Of a stretch of DNA of 64,000 bases, positions 42,554-51,331 are shown piece after piece. Numbering within the stretch: position 1 is the stretch's first letter; every line of letters starts with the position of its first letter. Position numbers and translations under genes: made by a program. The notes beneath the pieces are model-generated. The model did no database searches. It was given only the letters and a program-made list of their open reading frames with translations, and was not told where the DNA came from. The DNA is from Desulfovibrio sp. TomC (GTDB lineage Bacteria; Desulfobacterota; Desulfovibrionia; Desulfovibrionales; Desulfovibrionaceae): positions 51,130 to 115,129 of the forward strand of contig NZ_JSEH01000018.1 in NCBI RefSeq assembly GCF_000801335.2. Reading direction: 5' to 3'.

Positions 42554-43063
42554 ATGCTGTCCAAGACCATGGAAAAGGCCATCAACGATCAGGTCCATTG
42601 GGAACTCTATTCCGCGTACCTGTACGTATCCATGGCCACCTATTTTGAGGACAAGGGGCTGATGGGCTTTGCCAACTGGATGCATGTACAGGACCAGGAA
42701 GAGAAGTTTCACGCCCAGAAGTTCTATAACTACATCGTGGAACGCGGCGGCCGGGTCATCCTGCAGGCCATAGAAGCTCCACCCCATGACTGGGCCTCGC
42801 CTCTGGCCGTCTTTGAGGACGCCCTGGCACACGAAGAAGGGGTGACGGCGCGCATCTATAAGCTCATGGATCTGGCCTTGGAGGAACGCGACCACGGCAC
42901 GGCTTCCTTCCTCAAGTGGTTTATCGACGAGCAGGTGGAAGAAGAAGCCAACGTGGCCGATGTGATTTCCAAGCTCAAGCTCGTGGACCAGACCTCGGGC
43001 GGCGCCTTCATGCTCGACAAAGACTTGGCCACCCGGGTCTTCACGCCGCCGGTCAACGCCTAG
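42554..43063 (+). CDS. ftn: Ferritin
   Basis: Non-haem iron storage protein forming a 24-subunit shell, 169 aa, the usual length. Ferroxidase residues can be seen: Glu17 in HWELYSAYLY, Glu49/Glu50 and His53 in DQEEKFHAQ, and the Glu94-region ligands in AHEEGV. The four-helix bundle is complete. It overlaps the same transcript as desulfoferrodoxin (3-base gap), which suits removal of free iron during oxidative stress. A weak terminator follows. Confidence 0.97.
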   Translation: MLSKTMEKAINDQVHWELYSAYLYVSMATYFEDKGLMGFANWMHVQDQEEKFHAQKFYNYIVERGGRVILQAIEAPPHDWASPLAVFEDALAHEEGVTARIYKLMDLALEERDHGTASFLKWFIDEQVEEEANVADVISKLKLVDQTSGGAFMLDKDLATRVFTPPVNA

Positions 43064-43096
43064 CCCCTGCGCCATGCCCGGCGCACCAACGCTTCA

Positions 43097-43123
43097 GGCC
43101 GCCCGCGCCCGTCGTGGGCGGCC
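43097..43123 (+). terminator. Possible terminator after ferritin
   Basis: GGCCGCCC (43097-43104) pairs with GGGCGGCC (43116-43123), followed by CTCCTTT. The T run is short, so termination may be partial. Confidence 0.4.
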
Positions 43124-43148
43124 CTCCTTTCGTCCAAGGGAGTTTTTC

Positions 43149-44843
43149 ATGGCTGCGTCATCCGTCAACATTGTCATTGGGGGCGAGGCCGGCCAGGGGC
43201 TGGTCACGGTGGGCGAGTTTCTGGCCCGGGCGTTGGCACGGGCCGGTTACGCCCTCGTCGTCACCCAGGACTACCAGTCGCGTATCCGGGGCGGGCATAA
43301 CACCTTCGCCATCCGCGTGGATGCCAAGGGCGTGTTAGCCCCGACCGATTCCATTGATCTGCTGGTGGCCCTGTCCGCCGACACCCTGGCTATCCACAAA
43401 GACCGCCTGACGCCCCGGGCTCTGGTCCTGGCCGATGCCGCCGCCGGCCTGGACGGCTTGCCCGGACTGGCCATCCCCTACAAGGATCTTTGTCCCAAGC
43501 CGCTTTACGAGAACATGGCCGCCCTGGGCGTGCTCGGCGCACTGTTGTGTCTCGATCCGGCCTGGATCACCGGCCTTGTCCGGGAAAAATTCGCCAGGAA
43601 GGGCGAGGACGTCGTGGCCGCCAATCTGGCGGTTTTTGCTGCGGCCATGGACTGGACCGCCAGCCAGCAGGCCGCTTTTGCCTGTCTGGCTCCGCCGACG
43701 CACCAGGGCAAACGCCTTCTGCTTCACGGCAACGAAGCCATTGCCCTGGGCGCACTGGCTGCCGGCATCAATTTCTGTTCGTTTTATCCCATGACGCCCG
43801 GCACCTCCGTGGTGCAGACGGTCATCGACCATGCCGACGCCCTGGGCGTGGTGGTGGAACAGGCCGAAGACGAGATTGCCGCCGTCATCATGGCCCTCGG
43901 CGCGGCCTACGCCGGGGGACGCGCCCTGGTGTCCACCTCCGGCGGCGGGTTCGCCCTCATGGTCGAGGGCGTGTCCCTGTCCGGGATGCTCGAAACCCCG
44001 GTGGTCATTGTCGTGGCCCAGCGCCCCGGCCCGGCCACAGGACTGCCCACCCGCACCGAGCAGGCCGACCTCGATCTGGTCCTCTACGCCGGACACGGCG
44101 AATTTCCCCGGGCCATCTTCGCCCCGGGCGACCTGTCCCAGTGCTTTCAACTGGCTCACCGGGCGGTCTCCACGGCTGAGCAGTTCCAGTCGCCGGTTTT
44201 CATTTTGACCGATCAGTTTCTGGCCGATTCGTTTCGCGATACCGAGCCCTTTGCTTTGGCCGAGTTGCCGCCTGTGCCCCGGCCGCTTACTGCCGTGGCT
44301 GACGTCGGCGGCTACGAGCGGTACGCCGTGACCCCGTCCGGTGTTTCGCCGCGCCTTGTGCCGGGATTTGCCGCCACGACGGTGGTCCTCGACAGCGACG
44401 AACACACCCCGGACGGCCATCTGACCGAAGACCTGGGCGTGCGCGTGGTCATGCAGGACAAGCGGATGCGAAAACTCGGCGGCATGATGCAGGCCGCCCT
44501 GCCGCCTGACTTGTACGGCGAGGCGGCCGGGACCATGCTGCTTACCTGTTGGGGCTCGACCCTGGGGGCAGCCCTGGAAGCGGCGCAAATGCTGCGGGAG
44601 CGGGGCGAGCCGGCCAGCGTGCTCCATTTCAGCCAGGTCTATCCCCTCGTGCCGGACACGTTTGTGCCGCTTTTAGCTGCGGCCCGGCGCACGGTCATGG
44701 TGGAAGGCAATTTCGGCGGCCAGCTGGCCAAGCTCATCCGTCGGGAAACAGGCCATGTCTTTGACGCCCATGTGGCCCGCTACGACGGGCTGCCGTTTAC
44801 GGCGGGTTTCATTGTCGACAAGCTTTTGGAGGTGGCCCGATGA
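43149..44843 (+). CDS. korA: 2-oxoacid:ferredoxin oxidoreductase, fused gamma-alpha subunit
   Basis: Large subunit of a 2-oxoglutarate (or other 2-oxoacid):ferredoxin oxidoreductase, 564 aa. The N-terminal gamma domain (1-185; GGEAGQGLVTVGEFLARAL and RIRGGHNTF) is fused to the alpha pyrimidine-binding domain (FYPMTPGTSVVQTV), as in KorA-type two-subunit enzymes. It makes acyl-CoA, CO2 and reduced ferredoxin, or works in reverse for carbon fixation. AAGGGAG precedes ATG 43149. Its stop overlaps the korB start (ATGA, 44840-44843). No separate ferredoxin (delta) subunit is nearby, as expected for this type. Confidence 0.92.
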   Translation: MAASSVNIVIGGEAGQGLVTVGEFLARALARAGYALVVTQDYQSRIRGGHNTFAIRVDAKGVLAPTDSIDLLVALSADTLAIHKDRLTPRALVLADAAAGLDGLPGLAIPYKDLCPKPLYENMAALGVLGALLCLDPAWITGLVREKFARKGEDVVAANLAVFAAAMDWTASQQAAFACLAPPTHQGKRLLLHGNEAIALGALAAGINFCSFYPMTPGTSVVQTVIDHADALGVVVEQAEDEIAAVIMALGAAYAGGRALVSTSGGGFALMVEGVSLSGMLETPVVIVVAQRPGPATGLPTRTEQADLDLVLYAGHGEFPRAIFAPGDLSQCFQLAHRAVSTAEQFQSPVFILTDQFLADSFRDTEPFALAELPPVPRPLTAVADVGGYERYAVTPSGVSPRLVPGFAATTVVLDSDEHTPDGHLTEDLGVRVVMQDKRMRKLGGMMQAALPPDLYGEAAGTMLLTCWGSTLGAALEAAQMLRERGEPASVLHFSQVYPLVPDTFVPLLAAARRTVMVEGNFGGQLAKLIRRETGHVFDAHVARYDGLPFTAGFIVDKLLEVAR

Positions 44844-45679
44844 GCGCGGCAACGCCGTATGGCGAGTTCGAAACGGCCTGGTGTCCCGGCTGCGGCAATT
44901 TCTCCATCCGAAAGGCCGTGGTTGCGGCCCTGACCGAACTCAAACTGCCGCCGCACAAGGTGGTCTTTTCCAGCGGCATCGGTCAGGCGGCCAAGGCCCC
45001 GCATTATATCCGGGTCAATGTCTTCAATGGTCTGCACGGCCGGTCCCTGCCGGCCGCCACCGGCATCAAGCTCGCCAATCCCGATTTGACCGTCTTTGCC
45101 GAATCCGGCGACGGCTGCTCTTACGGCGAAGGCGGCAACCACTTCCTGGCCGCCATCCGCCGCAATATCGACTTGACCTACATCGTCCACGACAACCTGA
45201 TCTACGGTCTGACCAAAGGCCAAGCCAGCCCGACTACGCCCCTGGGCCAGAAAACCAAGACCCAGCCCCACGGCGCGCCCTCCCAGCCGTTTAACCCCCT
45301 GGCCGTGGCCGTGACCATGGGCGCGGGCTTCGTGGCCCGGGGCTTTGCCGGCGATATCGAACATCTGGCCGGATTGATCGCGGCCGCTGTCAGCCACCCC
45401 GGATTTGCGCTCATCGATGTGCTCCAGCCCTGCGTCTCCTTTAACAAGGTCAATACGTATGCCTGGTACAAGGAACGCTGCTACCGCCTCGGCAATGACC
45501 ATGACCCCGCCGACCGCCGCGCCGCCCTGGAAAAGGCCCTGGAGTGGGGTGAAAAAATCCCCATAGGCATCCTCTGGAAAAGCGACCGGCCGCCCTTTGG
45601 CCCCACACCCAAGGCCCCCCTGGCCACAGCCGAGCCGAATATGGCAGTTTTAAGGGATATTTTGGAAAGTTATGCGTAG
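44840..45679 (+). CDS. korB: 2-oxoacid:ferredoxin oxidoreductase beta subunit
   Basis: TPP- and iron-sulfur-binding subunit, 279 aa. WCPGCGNF near residues 14-21 supplies two cluster cysteines and LQPCVSF another; the TPP/Mg motif is ESGDGCSYGEGGNH with LIYGLTKGQASPT. It forms the catalytic core with the fused gamma-alpha subunit, to which it is translationally coupled. Substrate is best called 2-oxoacid; KorB proteins of this length usually take 2-oxoglutarate. The gene is followed by an intergenic repeat hairpin rather than a T-rich terminator. Confidence 0.92.
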   Translation: MSAATPYGEFETAWCPGCGNFSIRKAVVAALTELKLPPHKVVFSSGIGQAAKAPHYIRVNVFNGLHGRSLPAATGIKLANPDLTVFAESGDGCSYGEGGNHFLAAIRRNIDLTYIVHDNLIYGLTKGQASPTTPLGQKTKTQPHGAPSQPFNPLAVAVTMGAGFVARGFAGDIEHLAGLIAAAVSHPGFALIDVLQPCVSFNKVNTYAWYKERCYRLGNDHDPADRRAALEKALEWGEKIPIGILWKSDRPPFGPTPKAPLATAEPNMAVLRDILESYA

Positions 45680-45699
45680 TTAAAAGAGGGAAGAGTGCC

Positions 45700-45797
45700 T
45701 CTGCGGCCGGGGACGAAGGAAAAGATGCCTCCGGCGGCCGGGGGGGATAATCCCCCCCGGACCCCCTTGATGGGAAACTCGTTTCAAGGGATTCCTG
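45700..45797. repeat. Intergenic repeat copy C, inverted, with perfect hairpin
   Basis: GCCTCCGGCGGCCGGGGG (from 45728) is the reverse complement of the 61091-61123 tail. An 11-bp palindrome (about 45738-45760) and a smaller stem CCCTTGA..TCAAGGG (45765-45790) follow, and a partial second GCCTC-TGCGGCCGGGG sits at 45707-45722. It lies between korB and the nitroreductase gene and may end korB transcription. The rest of 45680-46032 has a self-complementary leader but no gene. Confidence 0.6.
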
Positions 45798-46032
45798 GGG
45801 CTGACTGGCAATTGAGTCGGTGATCGACGGAGTCAGCCGCAGTTGGGACGTGACAGGAACCACGGCTGCTCCGGCAGCCAACGGGCAGCGCTCTTTGGAG
45901 TTCCGACTGGGGAAGTCTGATCGAACGGTGCGCCTTGCAAGGCGGCGGGCGGACAGGGCGTCAGACCAGACCGGGAGGCGCAGGCGCTATCGCCGCTGGG
46001 CAAGAGGGCGAAACGGACCGGGAGTACAGGGC

Positions 46033-46776
46033 ATGGACGGAGACTTAAAGTTTTTCTTGAAAGACAGCATCCGCAAGATGGTGGACTTTTCTCAGACCGC
46101 CCAGAACCAGGGACTGCCGCCCCCGCCCTTGCAAAAGCCGTATCCGGCCGATGCGGCCTTGCTGGCCCTGCCCCGGCCCGGCGAGTGGGCCGGCATTGGC
46201 GACGTGTCGGTGGCCGAGGCCATTGCCCGGCGCAAATCCCATCGCAGTTTTCACCGGGAGCTTTTGACCCTGGACGAACTGTCTTTTCTCCTGTGGGCCA
46301 CCCAGGGGCTGCGCCAGGCTCCGGGGCTGGCCGGCGGACTGCGCACCGTGCCCTCCGCCGGCTGCCGCCACGCCTTTGAGACTTATCTGGCCATCTACAG
46401 GGTGCGGGGGCTTGAGCCGGCCCTGTACCGCTACCTGCCGGTGGAGCACGCCCTGGTCGAAACCGCCCGCATCGAACATCTGGATGAGGAGGTGGCCCTG
46501 GCCGCCTTCAACCAGGGCTTTGTGTCCCGGGGCGCGGTCACGTTTTTTTGGACGGCCGTGCCCGAGCGCATGGAATGGCGTTACGCCGAGGCCTCCTACA
46601 AGGTCATGGCCCTGGACGCCGGTCATGTCTGCCAGAACCTCTATCTGGCCTGTGAGGCCATCGGGGCAGGGACCTGCGCCATCGCCGCTTATGACCAGGA
46701 AGCCTGCGATACGCTTCTGGGTCTGGATGGAGAGAGCGAATTCACCATCTATCTGGCTCCGGTGGGCAAGGTCTAA
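46033..46776 (+). CDS. SagB/ThcOx-type nitroreductase family oxidoreductase
   Basis: FMN-dependent flavoprotein, 247 aa. The start of the fold reads VSVAEAIARRKSHRSFHRELLTL (FMN-binding Arg/Ser region of the nitroreductase family), then FLLWATQGL with the SagB-type spacing, and VCQNLYLACEAIGAGTCAIAAY near the C-terminus. SagB relatives oxidise azolines in peptide modification, but many stand alone with unknown electron acceptors. No precursor peptide or cyclodehydratase is visible here. ATG 46033 follows GGGAG at about 8 bases. A DsrE-like gene follows after 37 bases on the same strand and is probably co-expressed. Confidence 0.88.
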   Translation: MDGDLKFFLKDSIRKMVDFSQTAQNQGLPPPPLQKPYPADAALLALPRPGEWAGIGDVSVAEAIARRKSHRSFHRELLTLDELSFLLWATQGLRQAPGLAGGLRTVPSAGCRHAFETYLAIYRVRGLEPALYRYLPVEHALVETARIEHLDEEVALAAFNQGFVSRGAVTFFWTAVPERMEWRYAEASYKVMALDAGHVCQNLYLACEAIGAGTCAIAAYDQEACDTLLGLDGESEFTIYLAPVGKV

Positions 46777-46813
46777 AAACCGGCCGACAGGGCCGGCAAA
46801 GGAGGGAGAATCC

Positions 46814-47182
46814 ATGGAACAAGCAGAAAAAACAGGGAAAAAAGTCGTGCTGTTCGCCTTTCGGGGCGACGTGTCGTGCTTTGTCCACGTGCTCCTAAAC
46901 GCCATTGACTACCGGGAGAAGGGCTACGAAGCCAAAGTGGTGCTGGAAGGGGAGGCAACGAAGCTTGTGGCCCAATTGGCCAAGGCGGACAACCCCATGC
47001 ACGCCTTGTTTGAAAAGACCAAGGCGCTCGGGCTGTTTGCCGGGGTGTGCCGGGCCTGCTCCCATGTCCTTGGCAGCCAGGAAGCCTGCGTGGCCGAGGG
47101 GATGGTCCTTCTGGACGATATGCATGGTCATCCGGGCATGGCCCGCTACAGCGAAGAGGGCTACAGCATCCTGATTTTCTAG
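46814..47182 (+). CDS. DsrE-like small cytoplasmic protein
   Basis: A 122-aa protein with the alternating beta-alpha pattern of the DsrE/YchN fold: KKVVLFAFRGDVSCFVHVLLNA and a CRACSHVLGS motif (near residues 80-89). DsrE/F proteins trimerise and relay sulfur on a conserved cysteine; here two cysteines (CRAC) plus one at VSC are candidates. AAAGGAGGGAG gives a very strong ribosome site before ATG 46814. Whether it carries sulfur or only shares the fold cannot be decided from the sequence. The 164-base gap after it holds nothing else I can support. Confidence 0.82.
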   Translation: MEQAEKTGKKVVLFAFRGDVSCFVHVLLNAIDYREKGYEAKVVLEGEATKLVAQLAKADNPMHALFEKTKALGLFAGVCRACSHVLGSQEACVAEGMVLLDDMHGHPGMARYSEEGYSILIF

Positions 47183-47346
47183 GCCGCGTGCCTCACAAGA
47201 CAACGTACGGGCATTTTTCCAGAAACAGTGTTGTCTTCCGGGTGGTTGCCTTGCATTCTGCGGGCATGGATCTCGCGGAGACGACACCAGCCTCTGCCAA
47301 GAAATCGGATTTTGGGGCCGGGGAGGGGCATAGCCGCTCCCGGCTG

Positions 47347-49341
47347 TTACTTGCGCTTGAACATCTTTTCCATTTCGCGCCGGCCAAAACGCACCGTCAC
47401 CGGCCGGCCATGGGGGCAGTAGTCGCGTTCCGGAGCCTTGGCCCATTGGGCCAGCAGAGCGACGGCCTCGTCGTCGGTCAGCCGCGTGCCGGCCTTGATG
47501 GCCGTCTTGCAGCTCATGAGCACCCACAGATCCTGCAATGACTTGGACTGCCCGGTCAGGGCCGCGCCAAGGTATTCCCGGGCTTGTCCAACAGTGAGCC
47601 CCGGCGGCGCGCCGGTGATGGCGGCCATGCCCGGACGCGGCGTTTCCACCACAAAGCCCATGGCCCGAAGCTCGGTAAAAAGCGTCTGGAGCCGGGCCTG
47701 CTCCGAAGCATGGAGCGATATTTCCACCGGCATCCCGAGCGGCCGGCTGTGGCCCCGGCTGCCGCTGGCCTCCATGGCGGCGTAGATGACGCGCTCATGG
47801 GCGGCGTGCTGGTCCACCAGCACGAGCTCCCGGCCGAAATCCACAATGAGATAGGTGTCGTCGAACTGGCCCAGATAGCGCAGCCCCGGGGGCAGGGCCG
47901 ATTCCAGTTCTTCAGGGGTGCGGGCGCGCAACGCCGTTTCTTCAGCGGCATAGCCGGCGTCGCCAGCGTCCCGGGCGGCCGCTGCCCGGCGGGCCACGGC
48001 CGGTGGATCATAATGGCGCGCTTGTCCGGTCGAGCCGGGCTGCCCGGCCTGTCCGAACTGGCCGGGCCGGGTCAGGGCGGCCGGGGCTTCCGCCACCCCG
48101 GAAGCCGGTCGGCCGGCTCCTGGGGTCCCTGGCAGGGGCGGCAGGGTTTCGGCAAACGAGGTGCGCCCAAAGCCTGACCCGTCGGGCAGGGACGCGGCCG
48201 ACGGCGTGGTTTCATGGGGCGACGGCGCGTCGACGCGCACCAGCTCGTCGAGAAAATCTCGGCGGCTGGCGAATTTCGGCGCTTCGCCGTCGGCTTTGAC
48301 CCACGGCTGGGGGGCCGGCACGGTGCGAAGGACCAGCGCTTTGTCCAACGCCGCGCCAACAGCCCGGCGCAAGTGCAGAAAAATGGTCTGTTCGTCCCGA
48401 AAGCGCACCTCGGTCTTGGCCGGGTGGACGTTGACGTCGAGGTCCTGCGGGTCAATCGTCAGGAAAATGACCACCTGTGGGTATTCCCGGGCCAGCAGCC
48501 GGCCTTTGTAGGCCTCGCGCACGGCAGCCAGGAGCACCCGGTCAAGGACGGGGCGGCCGTTGACGTAGAAATACATGCGGTCGGCCTTGCCTTGGGCCTT
48601 GAGCGGCTTGCCGAGTACCCCGGTCACGCTCACGCCGTCGGCAGCGTAGGCCACGTCGAAAAGATCCTCGGTGATGGCCGGCGGCCACAGGCCGGCGAGC
48701 CGGGCGGTCAGGGTCTGGCCGGCCGGAAAACGCAGGACCGTGCGGCCGCCGACCGTGAGCTTGAAGGCCACGTCCAGGCGGGTGAGCGCCGCCCGGGCAA
48801 AAAGTTCGGTGGCCCGTTTGGTCTCGACCGCCTCGGATTTGAGGAATTTGAGCCGGGCCGGCACGGCGGCAAACAGGTCGCGCACCTCGATGCGTGTCCC
48901 CTTGGCCAACGCGGCCGGACCGCGCTCCAGGATACGGCCGTTTTCCACGGCCACAAACGCGCCTTCCTCAAAGGCCTCATGGCGCGAGGCAATGCGGAAG
49001 CGCGACACCGAGGCGATGCTTGGCAGGGCCTCGCCGCGAAACCCGAAACTGGCGATGGTTTCCAGCTCGGCCATGGAGGTGATCTTGCTTGTGGCGTGGC
49101 GCGTGAGCGCCAGGGGCAGCTCTTCGGGCGTCATGCCGCCGCCGTCGTCGCTGACGATGAGGGCGGTGCGGCCACCGCCCTCGATGCTGGCCTCGATGCG
49201 GGAAGCTCCGGCATCAAGGCTGTTTTCCATAAGCTCTTTGAGCACGCTGGCCGGGCGTTCCACCACCTCGCCGGCGGCGATCTGGTTTTGCAGTTCCGGC
49301 GGCAGGATGCGGATGGTGCGATGGGTCGTGGCGTTTGACAT
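47347..49341 (-). CDS. mutL: DNA mismatch repair protein MutL
   Basis: Mismatch-repair ATPase/endonuclease, 664 aa. GHKL ATPase domain at the N-terminus with KELMENSLDAG (catalytic Glu36, Asn40), DDGGGM and FGFRGEALPSI; a Gly/Pro/Ala-rich linker (about residues 370-470, including GQFGQAGQPGSTGQA); and a C-terminal dimerisation/nuclease domain with DQHAAHE, SCKTAIKAG and CPHGRP. The metal motif DQHA-x2-E-x4-E ends in Ala rather than Glu, so the nuclease site is slightly atypical. ATG 49341 opens the ATPase domain. It is divergent from alanine racemase. Confidence 0.96.
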   Translation of the reverse strand: MSNATTHRTIRILPPELQNQIAAGEVVERPASVLKELMENSLDAGASRIEASIEGGGRTALIVSDDGGGMTPEELPLALTRHATSKITSMAELETIASFGFRGEALPSIASVSRFRIASRHEAFEEGAFVAVENGRILERGPAALAKGTRIEVRDLFAAVPARLKFLKSEAVETKRATELFARAALTRLDVAFKLTVGGRTVLRFPAGQTLTARLAGLWPPAITEDLFDVAYAADGVSVTGVLGKPLKAQGKADRMYFYVNGRPVLDRVLLAAVREAYKGRLLAREYPQVVIFLTIDPQDLDVNVHPAKTEVRFRDEQTIFLHLRRAVGAALDKALVLRTVPAPQPWVKADGEAPKFASRRDFLDELVRVDAPSPHETTPSAASLPDGSGFGRTSFAETLPPLPGTPGAGRPASGVAEAPAALTRPGQFGQAGQPGSTGQARHYDPPAVARRAAAARDAGDAGYAAEETALRARTPEELESALPPGLRYLGQFDDTYLIVDFGRELVLVDQHAAHERVIYAAMEASGSRGHSRPLGMPVEISLHASEQARLQTLFTELRAMGFVVETPRPGMAAITGAPPGLTVGQAREYLGAALTGQSKSLQDLWVLMSCKTAIKAGTRLTDDEAVALLAQWAKAPERDYCPHGRPVTVRFGRREMEKMFKRK

Positions 49342-49451
49342 GGTCCGTTTATACGCCTTTTCAACCCGCCCTGCCAGCCGGCTGATTCGGCTGGAAAACC
49401 GCTGCCGATGGGCGTAGGTACGGGCGGGTCGTCACCGTAAAGGAGCGTTTT

Positions 49452-50576
49452 ATGCCCATCGAACACAACTACCTGCGCACCCTGGTCCGGGTCTCCAATA
49501 TCGTTCGGAACTATGAATTGCTGTGCCGAAACGGCGGCCAGATCATTGCCGTGGTCAAGGCCGACGCCTACGGCCATGGGCTGGCGGAGACTGCTGCGGC
49601 CCTGGCCGCCGCCGGGTGTCAGGCCTTTGCCATCGGTTCGGTGGCCGAGGGCGCGGCCCTGCGCGAGGCGGGCCTTACCGCCGAGATCATCTCCCTGCTC
49701 GGGCCGGTCCTCCCGGAAGACGACACCCTGGCTATTGAAAAGGGCATCGTCCCCTTTATCCACGACTTTGCCCAACTCGATCGGCTGGCCGCCGCCTGCA
49801 CGGCCCTGTCGCGCACGGCCCGGGTGGCGCTCAAATTCGACACCGGCATGGCTCGCCTGGGCTTTACCGAGGCCGACGCAGGAAGGCTCGCGGAGGTGCT
49901 CGGCAAGACGCCCTGCCTGGAAGTGGCCATGGTCAGTTCCCATCTGGCCACGGCGGATGATCCGGCCGCTTTTGACTTCGTGGCCGAGCAGGGGGCGCGT
50001 TTTGCCCGCATCTGCCAGACCCTGCGCCACGGCGGGCTGTCGTTTCGGGCCTCGCTGTGCAATTCCGCCGGCATCCTGGCCCACGCCGGCAGCATCGGCT
50101 TTGATGCCCGCCGGGCGGGTATTGCCCTCTACGGCGTCAATCCCTTTGCCGGCACCAGTCGTGCGGGCCTGGGCCTGGGCCTGTTGCCGGCCATGGAGAC
50201 CACGACCCGCATTGTGTCGGTCCACGACCTGCCGCGCGGGGCGTCCGTCAGCTACGGTCGCACCTACGTGGCCGAGCGCGACATGCGGGTTGCCATCGTG
50301 GCTGCCGGCTACGCCGACGCCTACAGCCGGGGCCTTTCCAACAAGGGTTTTATGTGTCTGGCCGGCCGGCGCGTCCCCATCCTTGGCCGGGTGTGCATGC
50401 AGCTGACCGCCGTGGACGTCACCGGCCTTGACGTCGTCACGCCCGGCGACCAGATCCATCTGCTGGGCGGCGACGGCCCGGGGGCGATTACCGCCGACGA
50501 ACTGGCCCTGTGGTGGGGGACCATTCCCTACGAGGTCTTTTGCCTGCTCGGGCTCAACCCTCGCCAGTACGTCTGA
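49452..50576 (+). CDS. alr: Alanine racemase
   Basis: PLP-dependent enzyme making D-alanine for peptidoglycan, 374 aa, normal length. PLP lysine is Lys36 in VVKADAYGHG; the partner tyrosine is Tyr268 in SYGRTY; the second-base region RIGFRRAGIALYG-like segment reads FDARRAGIALYG. AAAGGAGCG precedes the ATG at 49452. It opens a series of eleven plus-strand genes running to 60659, several concerned with the cell wall. Being cytosolic it has no signal peptide. Confidence 0.95.
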   Translation: MPIEHNYLRTLVRVSNIVRNYELLCRNGGQIIAVVKADAYGHGLAETAAALAAAGCQAFAIGSVAEGAALREAGLTAEIISLLGPVLPEDDTLAIEKGIVPFIHDFAQLDRLAAACTALSRTARVALKFDTGMARLGFTEADAGRLAEVLGKTPCLEVAMVSSHLATADDPAAFDFVAEQGARFARICQTLRHGGLSFRASLCNSAGILAHAGSIGFDARRAGIALYGVNPFAGTSRAGLGLGLLPAMETTTRIVSVHDLPRGASVSYGRTYVAERDMRVAIVAAGYADAYSRGLSNKGFMCLAGRRVPILGRVCMQLTAVDVTGLDVVTPGDQIHLLGGDGPGAITADELALWWGTIPYEVFCLLGLNPRQYV

Positions 50577-50680
50577 GGCCTTTGCCGGGCGGCTTGGTTG
50601 CAGGCATGGTTGCGCCACTGGTAGACAATTTGCTAGGGAGTTGCAGCAGTCCCGCAACCAAGGATGCATCGTTTCCGATC

Positions 50681-51331
50681 ATGAAGCGCCACACCCTGTT
50701 TCTCAATATGTACAGCGCCATGCTCGACGCCCTGGGACCCAGCGGCTGGTGGCCGGCCAAGACGCCCTTTGAGATGGCCGTGGGCGCGATCCTCACCCAG
50801 AATACCAACTGGCAGGGGGCTGCCCGGGCCATGGACAACATCCGTTTGTCCGGCCGGCTCGATCCTGTGGCCCTCTACGAACTGCCGGACGGCGAGCTGG
50901 CCGAATTGCTGCGTCCGGCCGGCTATTTCCGGCTCAAGGCCGGTCGACTTAAAAATCTCCTGGCGCTCATTGTCGAAGATCTGGGCGGCGACATCCTCAC
51001 CCTGGCCGACGCCGGGCTGGAGACGGCCCGGGAGCGGCTGCTGGCCGTCAAGGGGGTGGGGCCGGAGACCGCCGACAGTATCCTGCTCTATGGCCTGGGT
51101 CTGCCGAGCTTTGTGGTGGATGCCTACACCGCGCGTATTTGCTCCCGGCACGCGCTTGTCCCTGAAGACGCCTCCTATGATGAATTGCGCGAACTGTTTA
51201 TGGACGCGCTGCCGGTCGACGTCGGGCTCTACAATGAATTCCATGCCCTGCTCGTGCGGGTGGGCAATGGCTGGTGCCGCCCGCGCGCGCCCAAATGCGA
51301 CGCCTGTCCCCTGGGCCGGTTTTTGCCGTGA
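50681..51331 (+). CDS. Endonuclease III-related HhH-GPD DNA glycosylase
   Basis: Base-excision repair enzyme of 216 aa. Visible: the family opening FEMAVGAILTQNTNW, the helix-hairpin-helix VKGVGPETADSILLYGL and the catalytic Asp in FVVDAYTARI. The residue equivalent to the Nth lyase Lys is Glu (GPETA), which suggests a monofunctional glycosylase like MagIII. The C-terminal iron-sulfur motif is C-x6-C-x2-C with the fourth Cys absent, because the protein ends two codons later (see findings). The ATG at 50681 fits the family start. Its stop overlaps the next start (GTGA). Confidence 0.88.
   Translation: MKRHTLFLNMYSAMLDALGPSGWWPAKTPFEMAVGAILTQNTNWQGAARAMDNIRLSGRLDPVALYELPDGELAELLRPAGYFRLKAGRLKNLLALIVEDLGGDILTLADAGLETARERLLAVKGVGPETADSILLYGLGLPSFVVDAYTARICSRHALVPEDASYDELRELFMDALPVDVGLYNEFHALLVRVGNGWCRPRAPKCDACPLGRFLP

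Noticed and set aside
45820..46032. Longer nitroreductase start at 45820
   Set aside because: The extra 71 residues are Arg/Gly-rich with no family similarity and no ribosome site; ATG 46033 is preceded by GGGAG.
51319..51331. Calling the HhH glycosylase a frameshifted pseudogene
   Set aside because: The shifted frame would overrun the next gene by more than 100 codons, and the present stop overlaps a GTG start; kept as a finding, not a pseudogene call.
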